Assembly: GCA_035517495.1 (NCBI GenBank)
Contig: DATIYT010000083.1
Coordinates: forward strand, 62,001-126,000
Direction of reading: 5' to 3'
DNA: 64,000 bases
Origin: DASZHJ01 sp035517495
Lineage (GTDB): Bacteria; Pseudomonadota; Alphaproteobacteria; ATCC43930; CGMCC-115725
Part shown: positions 1 through 7,939 of the stretch, one piece after another
Position numbering within the stretch: position 1 is the stretch's first letter
How the letters are laid out: every line of letters starts with the position of its first letter
The notes under the pieces: generated by a model
Databases searched by the model: none
What the model saw: only the letters and a program-made list of their open reading frames with translations
Told to the model about the DNA's origin: nothing
Position numbers and translations under genes: made by a program

Positions 1-1071
1 CTCGGCGCTGATCAGGAATCCCTTATCGACGTTCTCGGGATTGGTTGCGAGCCAGGGGGAAATATCCGCGTCGATCGCCGGAAACGCCTTGGGGTTAGTC
101 GGAGAATAGGCAATCAGATTTGCGAGCTTCGCCTGATTTTCGGCGACGGTCATCTCGTCGATCAGGCCCATCGCCAGCTCGGCGTTCTTGCTGCCCTTGG
201 GAATGGCGAGATAGTCGATCGACTGGATATTCTGGTTCCATTCGATTGCCATCTTGGCGCCCTTCTTGACGGCGTCGAACGCCCGTCCATTCAGGATCGT
301 TCCGCAGACGACCTCGCCATCCGTCAATAGCTGCTGGGATTGCGAGTTCGTCTGCCAGAAGATGACGCCGCTCTTTATCGCATCAAGCTTCTTGAAGGCG
401 CGATCGACATCGAGAGGATAGAGCTTATCGGGCGCAACGCCATCGGCCATCAGGGCAATCTCCATATTGGGAGCCACCGTGGCATTGAGCATTCTCTTGC
501 CGGGAAAACGCTTCAGATCGAAGACCTCCGCCCAGCTTCGCGGATGGTTGTTGGCGTCGAAAGTCGCCGTGCTGTATCCGATATTATAGGACCAGACGAT
601 ATCGCCGATCCCAAAGTCATTGACGTAGGCGGGGCTAATTCGATCGGTATGCACGGCGCTCTTGTCGATCTTTTCCAGCAGCCCGTCCTTGGCGACGTTG
701 AAGAGCATTCCGTCGGTCACGTCGATGACGTCCCACACGGGATCGCTCGATTCCGCCATGGCACGAAATTTCGCGGTATCGACGGGGCCATCCTGGATGA
801 CCGTCGCTCCGGTTTTTTCGGCGAAAGGAGCGCAATAGCAATCGCGCTGCGCATTTTGGTAGGCCCCGCCCCAGCTCGCGAACACGACTTTTCGGCCCTC
901 GAATTTTTTTGCGGCCAACGCCGGCGCGGTCGCTCCCCTCAGCATTCCCAAAGCGCCCACAACGCCAATCGCCGCGCTCGATGCCAAGAACGTGCGGCGC
1001 CTTAGCGCCAAGTCCGCGCTCCCCGTGGACCTCGCGTGATCGTGGCAAATTGATTTCTCCCGGTCACTCAT
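1..1071 (-). CDS. Periplasmic binding protein of a polyamine-type ABC transporter (3' end cut by the window)
   Basis: Binding protein of the PotD-like extracellular solute-binding family; it would capture a small cationic or carboxylated solute in the periplasm. The frame is open from the ATG at 1071 to the window edge (357 codons), with GGAGGGG upstream. The N-terminus has a twin-arginine signal (RRRTFL followed by a hydrophobic stretch), so export of a folded protein by Tat is likely. Seen in the chain: VVFASWGGAYQNAQ, the typical first strand, and KLYPLDVDRAFKKLD, which is closely matched in the binding protein at 25637-26713. Its permeases and ATPase must lie left of the window. It is divergent from the Rieske oxygenase at 1243, with which it may share control. 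Substrate not assignable. Confidence 0.85.
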   Translation of the reverse strand, partial: MSDREKSICHDHARSTGSADLALRRRTFLASSAAIGVVGALGMLRGATAPALAAKKFEGRKVVFASWGGAYQNAQRDCYCAPFAEKTGATVIQDGPVDTAKFRAMAESSDPVWDVIDVTDGMLFNVAKDGLLEKIDKSAVHTDRISPAYVNDFGIGDIVWSYNIGYSTATFDANNHPRSWAEVFDLKRFPGKRMLNATVAPNMEIALMADGVAPDKLYPLDVDRAFKKLDAIKSGVIFWQTNSQSQQLLTDGEVVCGTILNGRAFDAVKKGAKMAIEWNQNIQSIDYLAIPKGSKNAELAMGLIDEMTVAENQAKLANLIAYSPTNPKAFPAIDADISPWLATNPENVDKGFLISAE

Positions 1072-1127
1072 TTTTGCATCCCCTCCCAGCGAGACTGGTT
1101 ATAGGAGCTGCGCGCTCGGCGCTGTAT

Positions 1128-1158
1128 TTGTATACCAACAAAAGCTATGCTCGCATAG
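1128..1158. promoter_or_regulatory. Two candidate operators between divergent genes
   Basis: The 171-base divergent gap holds TTGTATACCAA at 1128-1138, which fits the TNGTNNACNA pattern known for FCD-type GntR regulators, and a near-adjacent perfect palindrome CTATGC-tc-GCATAG at 1145-1158. The position suits joint control of the binding protein (minus) and the Rieske gene (plus). No GntR gene is in the window, so the regulator would be outside. Inference from pattern only. Confidence 0.35.
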
Positions 1159-1242
1159 AAGCGAATTGTTTTGGCGCCGTGCCGGTGGCGAGGCAAGCGA
1201 CGGCGTCCATTCGGAGTGACGCACGAGGAGCACGCCGTCATC

Positions 1243-2427
1243 ATGAACAACAAGGTTACGCCGCGTCAGGTGCTGCCGATCGACGCCTATACATCGGATG
1301 AATGGTTCCGGAGGGAGCGGACCGCACTTTTCGGGCGTTCATGGATGTTCGCCACGATGGTTGAGAATCTTAGCGCACCCGGGGACTATCAATGCCTATC
1401 GACGGGCGGGCCGTCCTTGATCGTGCTGCGCGATGAGCACGGAGAGCTGCGCGCGTTTCACAACCGCTGTCGTCACCGGGGGGCGCGTCTTCTCGAGGAG
1501 GGCCGCGGCAAATTGGATCGCGAAATCGCGTGCTTTTATCACCGTTGGACCTACGACCTTTCGGGTCGTCTCGTCGCCGTTACGCTGGGCCGCGAGCAGC
1601 TACCGGACATCGACAAATCCTGCTACGGGCTCCATCCCGCGAAAGTCGCGGTGTGGAAGAACCTGATTTTCGTCAATCCCGATCCCGATGCCGAGCCTTT
1701 CGAGGCGTGGTTGGCCGATGTACCGGAAAAGCAGAGGCGATGGATGCACGAACCCGGCCAATTGCACGCCCACGATCCTGAAAAGCTGGTCGAGGTTTCC
1801 AACGTCCGTTATCGCGTGCGGGCGAACTGGAAGATCGTCGTCGAGAATTTCATCGATGGCTACCACCTTCCGCTGCTTCACAGAGTGTCGCTCGCCGACG
1901 GCGATTTCATGAAGCAGAAGTGGGAGCCTGAAGGCCGGCACGTGACGTTCTATCGCCCGCTTCGGTCAGGCATATCGCACAACAATCAGCCGCTGCCGGT
2001 GATCGAGGGAATCCCGCCCACCTTCGGTTTGGCCTATTATTGGATGTTCCCGAACGTCGCGCTGATCGAGACCGCGACGACCTGGAGTACGTTTCATGTC
2101 CTTCCGATCTCGCCCGCTCTCTCGATCGTGCACAGCCGCGTTCGCGGAATGCCGGAGGCGCTCCCTCGTCGGAGCGAAACGGCGGCTCGCGTCGATAGCC
2201 TCCCGGATCACATCATCAGCGCGGAGGGGCCGTATTCGGATCTGCGCGTTCCCGGCAAGAAGGTTCACCCGCTTCAATCCGACAATGTGATGCTTGAGGA
2301 CATTTATGCGTGCGAGGCGGTGCAGGAGAGCATGGAAAGCGGCTTCTGCGAATTGGGTCCCTTCAGCAAATGGGAGTCCAGCTTGACGTTCTTTCAAGAG
2401 CACCTGCTCGAATATATGCGCGTTTAA
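1243..2427 (+). CDS. Rieske non-haem iron oxygenase, alpha subunit type
   Basis: Terminal oxygenase of the ring-hydroxylating/choline-monooxygenase superfamily, 394 aa. The Rieske [2Fe-2S] ligands are C76-x-H78 and C97-x2-H100 (HNRCRHRG ... CFYHRW). The mononuclear iron site is D-GYH208-LPLLH213, with the usual ED...C-E-x-VQ element near the C-terminus supplying the acidic ligand. The ATG at 1243 is chosen because homologues start close to the VLPIDAYTSDEWF segment; a GTG at 1216 in frame is an alternative. Such enzymes need a reductase, and none is adjacent. It is divergent from a polyamine-type binding protein, which suggests that the imported solute (for example a quaternary ammonium or N-methyl compound) is the substrate. 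That link is inference. Confidence 0.88.
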   Translation: MNNKVTPRQVLPIDAYTSDEWFRRERTALFGRSWMFATMVENLSAPGDYQCLSTGGPSLIVLRDEHGELRAFHNRCRHRGARLLEEGRGKLDREIACFYHRWTYDLSGRLVAVTLGREQLPDIDKSCYGLHPAKVAVWKNLIFVNPDPDAEPFEAWLADVPEKQRRWMHEPGQLHAHDPEKLVEVSNVRYRVRANWKIVVENFIDGYHLPLLHRVSLADGDFMKQKWEPEGRHVTFYRPLRSGISHNNQPLPVIEGIPPTFGLAYYWMFPNVALIETATTWSTFHVLPISPALSIVHSRVRGMPEALPRRSETAARVDSLPDHIISAEGPYSDLRVPGKKVHPLQSDNVMLEDIYACEAVQESMESGFCELGPFSKWESSLTFFQEHLLEYMRV

Positions 2428-2463
2428 GGTTCGGCGCCGGACGAAGGTCCGGGTATCTCCCCG

Positions 2464-3057
2464 TCACGCTGCAATCCGTGCGATGCGTGCTCTCACCCGT
2501 TCGAGGAAAAGAGCTCGCGTCGCCGCAGTCGTCTTGTCTATCCCGTAGAGTGCCAGCCAGAACCGTTCGGTTTTGCGCGCCGCCGTCAGTCGCGCGAGGC
2601 CACGCATCAAAACCTTGCGGGACGGATTGCCCATGTAGAGGCGCGTGAACCACTTGGGCGCGCCGGTGGTCGTGACGACGCCGAACAGACGAATGCCAGT
2701 GAGCAGCGGCCGGATCGCTTGCGGACCGAATTCGAAGGCGACGCCGGGAAGCCACACGCGATCGAGATATCCCTTGAGGATGGCAGGCATGCCGTACCAC
2801 CAGGAGGGAAATACAAAGATTACGCCCTCGGCTTGTCTCAGCCGTTGCACGTGTTCGTGCACGGCTTCGAGGTTATTGGCAGTGTCCCGATAAGCGCTGC
2901 GGTCGCGCGCGGACATCACAGGATCGAAAGCTTCCTTGTAGAGGTCGCAGAGATCGATCCTGTGTCCGCCGGCGCTCAGGGCCTCAGCGACGACATTCCG
3001 CAACGCTGCCGCATAGCTGTCCTCGAGCGGATGAGCAAAAATCACCAGCACGCGCAT
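2464..3057 (-). CDS. NAD(P)H:quinone-reductase-like flavodoxin-fold oxidoreductase
   Basis: Cytoplasmic FMN/FAD flavoprotein of the NQO1/KefF/MdaB family, 197 aa, expected to transfer two electrons from NAD(P)H to quinones or similar acceptors. Seen: N-terminal strand VLVIFAHPLEDSYAAAL (flavin phosphate loop), FVFPSWWYGMPAILKGYLDRV (the typical WxxPAxLKG active-site segment, shown here over two parts) and VVTTTGAPKWF. The ATG at 3057 is preferred to an upstream TTG because GAAGGA lies 7 bases before it. The gene converges on the Rieske gene and is divergent from the transglycosylase gene; two inverted repeats lie in its upstream region. Confidence 0.87.
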   Translation of the reverse strand: MRVLVIFAHPLEDSYAAALRNVVAEALSAGGHRIDLCDLYKEAFDPVMSARDRSAYRDTANNLEAVHEHVQRLRQAEGVIFVFPSWWYGMPAILKGYLDRVWLPGVAFEFGPQAIRPLLTGIRLFGVVTTTGAPKWFTRLYMGNPSRKVLMRGLARLTAARKTERFWLALYGIDKTTAATRALFLERVRARIARIAA

Positions 3058-3127
3058 CGGTGTGTCCTTCAGCAAGGGCTGTTGCGGTGACTTGTCGAAT
3101 GTGAGGGGCCGACGATAACGCCTGCCA

Positions 3128-3193
3128 CGTTAACCCTAACGTTCTCGTAAGAAAATCCAGAGAGCGTCGGAAATTTTTATAGTGATTCGCTAT
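3128..3193. promoter_or_regulatory. Two inverted repeats upstream of the quinone reductase gene
   Basis: The 205-base divergent gap (3058-3262) contains CGTTA-accc-TAACG at 3128-3141 and a 15-base near-perfect palindrome ATAGtGAtTCgCTAT at 3179-3193 in an AT-richer local stretch. These look like binding sites of a dimeric repressor or activator controlling the reductase at 2464-3057. Which protein binds is unknown. Confidence 0.3.
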
Positions 3194-3262
3194 CTCTAGA
3201 AAACATGGCGTGATCGCGCGCAATTAGCTGATTGGCACAGCACTTGCCTCCTGAACTGTGCC

Positions 3263-3739
3263 ATGCGCTACGATGGCCAGTCCTGCGACTATGTCAGCGA
3301 CTTTGCGCAGCCGCTCAGGAGATTCGTTTGCGCGCTGCCGATCGCGTTCGCCATGCTCGTGGGCGCAATCACACTGTCCCACGCCGGTACTTACGAAAAC
3401 CTTATCGACGACGCGGCGCAGCGCTACGAGATTCCGGCGTCGCTGCTCAACGCCGTGATGCAGGTCGAAAGCGACGGCCGTCCACGCGCCATCAGCTGGT
3501 GCGGCAGCCGCGGCCTGATGCAGCTTAAGCCCAAAACCTATGCCTGGGTTCGCCACCAACATCCCGAAGTCGGGCGCGATATCATGAACCCCATCAACAA
3601 CATCAACGCCGGCGCCGCTTTCCTGCGCTCGTTGTTGGATACCTACACCCTCGACGAAGCGCTTGCGCGGTATAACGGCACCCGCCTCGGCTCACCGGCC
3701 GCAGAGCGCTACCTGGCCCGCATCGAAGCACGGTTGTGA
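3263..3739 (+). CDS. Small secreted lytic transglycosylase (SLT domain)
   Basis: Peptidoglycan-cleaving enzyme of the soluble lytic transglycosylase fold, 158 aa. After a hydrophobic signal peptide (about residues 20-42, probable cleavage at SHA-G) comes a single SLT domain: catalytic Glu69 in MQVESDG, then GSRGLMQLKP and the C-terminal ARYNG motif. The length is close to the minimal VirB1-like or housekeeping muramidase type. The ATG at 3263 is the first start; a later Met at residue 31 lies inside the signal peptide. No secretion-system gene is nearby, so a general cell-wall role is more likely than a type IV secretion role. It converges on the small lipoprotein gene. Confidence 0.87.
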   Translation: MRYDGQSCDYVSDFAQPLRRFVCALPIAFAMLVGAITLSHAGTYENLIDDAAQRYEIPASLLNAVMQVESDGRPRAISWCGSRGLMQLKPKTYAWVRHQHPEVGRDIMNPINNINAGAAFLRSLLDTYTLDEALARYNGTRLGSPAAERYLARIEARL

Positions 3740-3770
3740 CCGTGCGATGATTGTTCGGCGGTAATCGGCT

Positions 3771-3929
3771 CTAACAGCAATACGTTGCCTTGTCTGGTCC
3801 CCGACAACCCACATCGAACTGCTGTTGAGCGGGTGAAGCGGTTGGCGGGGAGGGCGTCGCACTGCAGGCCACGAGGCCTCCCATCAGCGTAGCGAGCGCG
3901 AGCATGACCGCTTTTGCAAGCGCCGGCAT
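3771..3929 (-). CDS. Small lipoprotein, 52 aa, unknown function
   Basis: A short reading frame with good signals: ATG at 3929 with GGAG 7 bases upstream (another ATG two codons earlier sits too close to the same site), a hydrophobic N-terminal helix (AKAVMLALATLMGG), and a lipobox LVAC with the Cys at about residue 22. The mature part is only about 30 residues, rich in Pro/Ser/Ala/Gln, and ends in Cys-rich CRGPDKATYCC, so it holds three further cysteines. It is probably lipidated and anchored in the envelope. It converges on the transglycosylase gene, with 31 bases between the stops. No family is recognised; entericidin-like small lipoproteins are a loose comparison only. Confidence 0.6.
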   Translation of the reverse strand: MPALAKAVMLALATLMGGLVACSATPSPPTASPAQQQFDVGCRGPDKATYCC

Positions 3930-3984
3930 GTCCATACTCCCGTGAAATCTATCGTGTGCTAATGAGCGTATCCAACGTATGCGT

Positions 3985-4002
3985 CACCGTCACTTCACGG
4001 TG
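3985..4002. terminator. Hairpin CACCGT-6-ACGGTG, possible terminator
   Basis: Perfect 6-base arms with a 6-base loop in the gap 3930-4105, about 100 bases downstream of the flavoprotein gene that ends at 4106 on the minus strand. No T-run follows, so intrinsic termination is doubtful; it may equally be part of the lipoprotein's upstream region. Confidence 0.2.
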
Positions 4003-4105
4003 CCGTTAGGAGTTCGATGTGTGGCGGAAGTCAATCGCGCGGGTTCTCGTTGCTCGTTACTTTTCGCAACCAACGGCTGCCTCCGGTGGATCGCCGTGTG
4101 CAGAA

Positions 4106-5485
4106 CTACACTAGGGGTGCGAGATCGCCCAGGATGGTCGGAATAAATTCCGCGACAGTCGGATGAATATGCACGGCCCGCTGCAGAACCGTGTAGGGGG
4201 CCTTCGAGTACATGACGTCGAGGACACAGTGAATGGCCTCGTCGCCACTCGTGCCGAGGAAGGAGGCGCCGAGGATCTCTGACGTCTCCGCATCGACCAC
4301 GATCTTCATGAATCCTTCGGTCTCGCTCTTCTCGAAGGCGCGCGACACGTCCTCCATGGCGATCTTGCCGACGAGCGCCCGCCGTTGACTGCGCCGAACC
4401 TCCGCTTCGGTCATTCCGGCGCGACCTAGCGGCGGGTCCGTATAAAGCGCGTAGGCGGTGATGCGATCGGTCACCCGACGCTTGGCTCCATCGAGCAAAT
4501 TCCCCGCCACGATCTCGAAGTCATTGTAGGACGTGTGGGTAAATGCGCCCCGACCGTTGCAGTCGCCAAGCGCCCAAATGTTTGCAACGTTCGTCCGCAG
4601 CTCGTCGTCCACGATGATATAGCCGCGTTGATCCACTTTGATCCCGGCCGCCTCAAGATCGAGGTCATCGGTGTTCGGCCTTCGACCCGTCGCCACCAGC
4701 AAATGAGACCCTCTCACTTCCGAGGGGCCATCGGCGCACGAAAGCCCGATCACGATGTCGCTGCCGCGCTTGGAGACACTCAGACACTTGGCGTCGGTAC
4801 GAATTGTGATTCCTTCACGCGCGAGGAACCCGCTTATCGCCGCCGAAACGTCCTCATCCTCGCGCGGGACCAAGCGAGGGCCGATCTCGATCACCGTGAC
4901 CTCGCTTCCGAAGCGGCGATAGATCTGAGCGAATTCGAGACCGACATAGCTGCCACCCAGCACCAGAAGGTGCGGAGGTAGAAAATCCGCTTCCAGCAGG
5001 GTGCTGTTGGTGAAGTAGTCGATCTCCCGAAGTCCGGGAATATCGGGCACGGCCGCCCGCCCGCCCACATTGATGAAGATTTTATCCGCCTTCAGCTTCT
5101 CCGTTCCGACCTGCACTTCGCGCGGTGACACGAACCGTGCTTGGTCCTGATAGACCCGGCAGTTCGCGAGCGTCTTGAGCCTGCGCTCGACACCGCTGTT
5201 GGAAAGGCCCGCCACATAATCTTTGCGTGCCTTGACTCGCTTCATGTCGATTTTGACGGCGCCGTCCACAACCACGCCAAAGTCTAAGCTGCGACGCGCC
5301 ATGTGGGCGACGTAGGCGCTTGCAACGAGCGTCTTGGTAGGTGTGCAGCCCGTATTGATGCACGTGCCGCCGAACCGGCCTCTCTCGATGACTGCAACCT
5401 GCATTCCAGAGGTTGCGAGACGGCGGGCCAGCGACGGTCCAGCTTGACCCGTGCCGATGATAATCGCATCGAAAGTCGTCGTCAT
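4106..5485 (-). CDS. FAD-dependent pyridine nucleotide-disulfide oxidoreductase (mercuric reductase/lipoamide dehydrogenase-like)
   Basis: Class I flavoprotein disulfide reductase, 459 aa. N-terminal FAD Rossmann motif IIIGTGQAGPSLA, redox-active disulfide C42-x4-C47 (GGTCINTGCTPTKT), NAD(P)H Rossmann motif LVLGGSYVGLEFAQI, second FAD contact IWALGDCNGRGAFTHTS, and the dimer-interface catalytic pair His441/Glu446 (HPTVAE). It lacks the C-terminal vicinal cysteines needed to bind Hg(II) and an N-terminal metal-binding domain, so mercuric reduction is unlikely despite common database naming; the disulfide substrate is unknown. The ATG at 5485 has GGGAGG upstream. It is not beside 2-oxoacid dehydrogenase genes, so a dedicated lipoamide dehydrogenase is also not supported. 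Confidence 0.87.
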   Translation of the reverse strand: MTTTFDAIIIGTGQAGPSLARRLATSGMQVAVIERGRFGGTCINTGCTPTKTLVASAYVAHMARRSLDFGVVVDGAVKIDMKRVKARKDYVAGLSNSGVERRLKTLANCRVYQDQARFVSPREVQVGTEKLKADKIFINVGGRAAVPDIPGLREIDYFTNSTLLEADFLPPHLLVLGGSYVGLEFAQIYRRFGSEVTVIEIGPRLVPREDEDVSAAISGFLAREGITIRTDAKCLSVSKRGSDIVIGLSCADGPSEVRGSHLLVATGRRPNTDDLDLEAAGIKVDQRGYIIVDDELRTNVANIWALGDCNGRGAFTHTSYNDFEIVAGNLLDGAKRRVTDRITAYALYTDPPLGRAGMTEAEVRRSQRRALVGKIAMEDVSRAFEKSETEGFMKIVVDAETSEILGASFLGTSGDEAIHCVLDVMYSKAPYTVLQRAVHIHPTVAEFIPTILGDLAPLV

Positions 5486-5801
5486 TGGAACCCTCCCATT
5501 GATCGGCGATAATCGTGTCGCTAAAGGTAAGCATCCGCGAGTCCGAGGTGTCGCCAAATCCTCGTCCTCACCTAAGCGAGGAATTGTGCGCGATGAGCCT
5601 CGTATCGCATGCCCGGATCCGTGCCGCCGATGTCGCTCGTTGATACATCGCTTCGACCGCCTAGACCACCAGCATGCGCTCGGCCGGTGATGTCGAAAAC
5701 GAGGCTATAGTCCGTAGGGCGTACTGCAAACGGACGCGCGCGGTGCTAATTTGCTGTTCAGCCTTCATCGGAATTCTCTGTAAGGCCTTTGGTGAGGGTC
5801 A

Positions 5802-5835
5802 GGCGCGCGGGTGGCCCCAAACCCGCCCGCGCGCC
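5802..5835. terminator. Strong GC hairpin in the 5486-5887 gap
   Basis: Perfect 10-base arms GGCGCGCGGG (5802-5811) and CCCGCGCGCC (5826-5835) with a 14-base loop. It lies about 50 bases downstream of the exported hypothetical protein gene (minus strand, stop at 5888), where a terminator would be expected, but no T-run follows on either strand. The rest of the 402-base gap shows no convincing gene; short open frames there lack ribosome sites and family features. Confidence 0.4.
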
Positions 5836-5887
5836 ATTCCTTGCGCGTGCATCCCGCCAACTCCGTCGGCCCTGAGTGGGTGATCCA

Positions 5888-6277
5888 CTATCCAGGACTG
5901 CCGAACACCGAATTGCTGCACTGGATGGTCAGAGGCTGAAGTTTCTCACGCAGGATCGGTGGGTACTCGCCGGGGTGTTCCGCCATGAATTTCTTTGCGT
6001 CGTCTTGAGCCAGTATCTCGGTCATCCCATCCGCAACGCAGTTGCACGCCGCCTCGAGCTTTTGCGGCGGCAATCCCTGAGTTCGTGAAGCGATGGCAGT
6101 CACCGTCCTGATACAGGTCTTCCTTGTGCCCGCTACAAAGGAACTACCGTCGCTATCGTATAGCAGGTTCGCCGGCCCGATCTGAACACTGCCGAGGCCG
6201 ACCAAATGCGCGCCGCCGGATACGAGCACGCTTGCGACGACAACGGAAAGAAGAATGGCGGTTCGGCGGCTCATCAT
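5888..6277 (-). CDS. Exported hypothetical protein with signal peptide
   Basis: 129 aa, not recognised. The first 30 residues form a signal sequence or single membrane anchor (RRTAILLSVVVASVLVSGG). The rest is soluble and contains four cysteines, including a CNC pair in AACNCVADGM, and a Pro-rich end; this looks like a small periplasmic disulfide-stabilised protein. Start ATG at 6277 or the next ATG at 6274; no strong ribosome site is visible. It lies downstream of the ABC permease gene on the same strand (73 bases) but shares no evident function with it. Confidence 0.6.
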   Translation of the reverse strand: MMSRRTAILLSVVVASVLVSGGAHLVGLGSVQIGPANLLYDSDGSSFVAGTRKTCIRTVTAIASRTQGLPPQKLEAACNCVADGMTEILAQDDAKKFMAEHPGEYPPILREKLQPLTIQCSNSVFGSPG

Positions 6278-6350
6278 GCTTTTGCCACAGCCAATAGCGG
6301 CCCGCCGTCATAGTCCAAGCAGAAGCCTTAATTTTCCTCTACCCCCAAGA

Positions 6351-7127
6351 TCAGCGCTTGCGCTGTGATGGGCGCCACTTGAGAACTGACCTCTCGAAAA
6401 GCGCGATCGAACCGATGCCGATGGTCGTGAAGGCGGTAATGGATACCAGCGCCGCGAAGACGAGAGGCGTATCGAGATTGAATTGCCCCGAGAGAATGAG
6501 ATGACCGATCCCGTCATTGCCGCCAATGAATTCGCCGACGATCGAGCCGACCAGTGCCAACGGGAATGCCACCTTGAGCGCATCGGTTATATACGGCACG
6601 GCATTCATCAATCTCACCTTCAGGAAGATGCGCCAGGGCGTACCTCCCGCGAGCGTCGAAAGATCCAGCAAGTCTGGCTCAATCTCGCCCAGCCCCGTCA
6701 TTGAGTTCACGAAGATGGGGAACAGAGCCAGCAGGAAGGCGAGCAGAATCTTCGACTCGAATCCCAATCCGAACCAAATGACGAAGAGCGGCGCGATGGC
6801 GATCTTGGGAATGCCGTTGAAGGCTGCCAGCAACGGCATGATCATGGTGCGCAGGAAGGGGACGTACACGACCAGGAGAGCGAGCAATACGCCGACGACA
6901 AGTGCGAGCGACAAGCCGACAAGCGTCGTGAAAGCCGTCATCATCAAGCAATCGACCTGCACGGAAAACGTCTCGATGAAGCGCGCGGCGATGGAAGAGG
7001 GAAGCGGGAGAACGTACTGGGGTATCCCGGCAGGCCCGGCGCCATATTGCCAGATCGCGATAAGGGCAACGAGGCCGCCCGTCGGCTTCAGACTCGCAAT
7101 CATCGTCTCGGCAACGTGCGTCTTCAT
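6351..7127 (-). CDS. ABC transporter permease, SsuC/TauC/ThiX type
   Basis: Inner-membrane permease of the nitrate/sulfonate/pyrimidine-precursor import family, 258 aa, about six membrane helices. The cytoplasmic coupling loop is present (LDLSTLAGGTPWRIFLKV), and the N-terminal segment PLPSSIAARFIETF is typical of the SsuC family (LPSP-type motif). It overlaps the ATPase gene by 4 bases (ATGA at 7124-7127), so the two are translationally coupled. It is the last gene of the 13.2-6.3 kb operon; with the ATPase (7124) and NMT1-like binding protein (7940) it makes a complete importer for the compound handled by the UbiD and HcnABC-like enzymes upstream. Confidence 0.9.
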   Translation of the reverse strand: MKTHVAETMIASLKPTGGLVALIAIWQYGAGPAGIPQYVLPLPSSIAARFIETFSVQVDCLMMTAFTTLVGLSLALVVGVLLALLVVYVPFLRTMIMPLLAAFNGIPKIAIAPLFVIWFGLGFESKILLAFLLALFPIFVNSMTGLGEIEPDLLDLSTLAGGTPWRIFLKVRLMNAVPYITDALKVAFPLALVGSIVGEFIGGNDGIGHLILSGQFNLDTPLVFAALVSITAFTTIGIGSIALFERSVLKWRPSQRKR

Positions 7128-7873
7128 GGCGTCATTTCGATGCCGTCGCGGATCCGAGCCGACAATTCGACGAACCGGGCGTCGCGCAGAATCCGCGATT
7201 CCCGCGGCCGCGGCAGATCGATCGTGACGACGTCGCGGATGCGTCCCGGTCTTGGCGTCATGACCAGGACCGTATCTGAGAGCAGCACGGCTTCCGTGAT
7301 GCTGTGCGTCACAAACACCACGGTATTGCGGCTCTCGCTCCAGAGCTTCTGCAGCGCGAACCCCATTTTCTCGCGCGTGATCACGTCCAGCGCCCCGAAC
7401 GGCTCGTCCATCAATATGAGGGATGGTTTCAGCAGCATGGCTCGGCAGAGCGCCGCGCGTTGCTGCATTCCGCCCGACAGTTCATGCGGGTAGCTGGCTT
7501 CGAAGCCCTGCAAACCCGCCTGGGTCATGAGTTCGCGAGCGCGGCTCCTATGCGCCGAAGGATTCTCGCCGCCCATCTCCGCGACGAAAAGGATGTTCTG
7601 AAGTGTTGACCGCCACGGCAGCAGCACCGGGGACTGAAACACCATGCCGACATCGCGGATGGGTCCGGTCACCGGCTGATCTCGGACGCGTATGGAACCC
7701 TGACTCGGCCTGATGAGGCCGGCCGTCATTCGCAACAGGGTGGACTTGCCGCACCCGCTCGGCCCGACGAGCGATACAAAGCTCCTGTCCTCGACGCCAA
7801 AGGAAACGTCATCGACGGCCAGGGTCGAGCCGAAAGATTTCGACAGGCCTCGGACGAGAACCGCGTGCGCCAT
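7124..7873 (-). CDS. ABC transporter ATPase, SsuB/TauB type
   Basis: Cytoplasmic ATP-binding subunit, 249 aa. Walker A GPSGCGKST, Q-loop VFQSPVLLPW (the LPW is characteristic of the SsuB/TauB family), ABC signature LSGGMQQR, Walker B LILMDEPFGALD, and switch His in VFVTHSITEA. Partner of the permease at 6351 (4-base overlap) and of the binding protein at 7940 (66 bases upstream). Complete and of normal length. Confidence 0.93.
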   Translation of the reverse strand: MAHAVLVRGLSKSFGSTLAVDDVSFGVEDRSFVSLVGPSGCGKSTLLRMTAGLIRPSQGSIRVRDQPVTGPIRDVGMVFQSPVLLPWRSTLQNILFVAEMGGENPSAHRSRARELMTQAGLQGFEASYPHELSGGMQQRAALCRAMLLKPSLILMDEPFGALDVITREKMGFALQKLWSESRNTVVFVTHSITEAVLLSDTVLVMTPRPGRIRDVVTIDLPRPRESRILRDARFVELSARIRDGIEMTP

Positions 7874-7939
7874 CTGCTTTCGTTCTGTTCCGCCGGCGCG
7901 CGCTGCAACGGGCTACGCTCCGTTGCGGCGCCCTTTCTC

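Noticed and set aside
3263..3739. VirB1 of a type IV secretion system
   Set aside because: Only the SLT domain is shared; no other VirB or Tra gene is nearby.
4106..5485. Mercuric reductase and mercury-resistance locus
   Set aside because: No C-terminal vicinal Cys pair, no N-terminal metal domain, and no merR/merT/merP neighbours.
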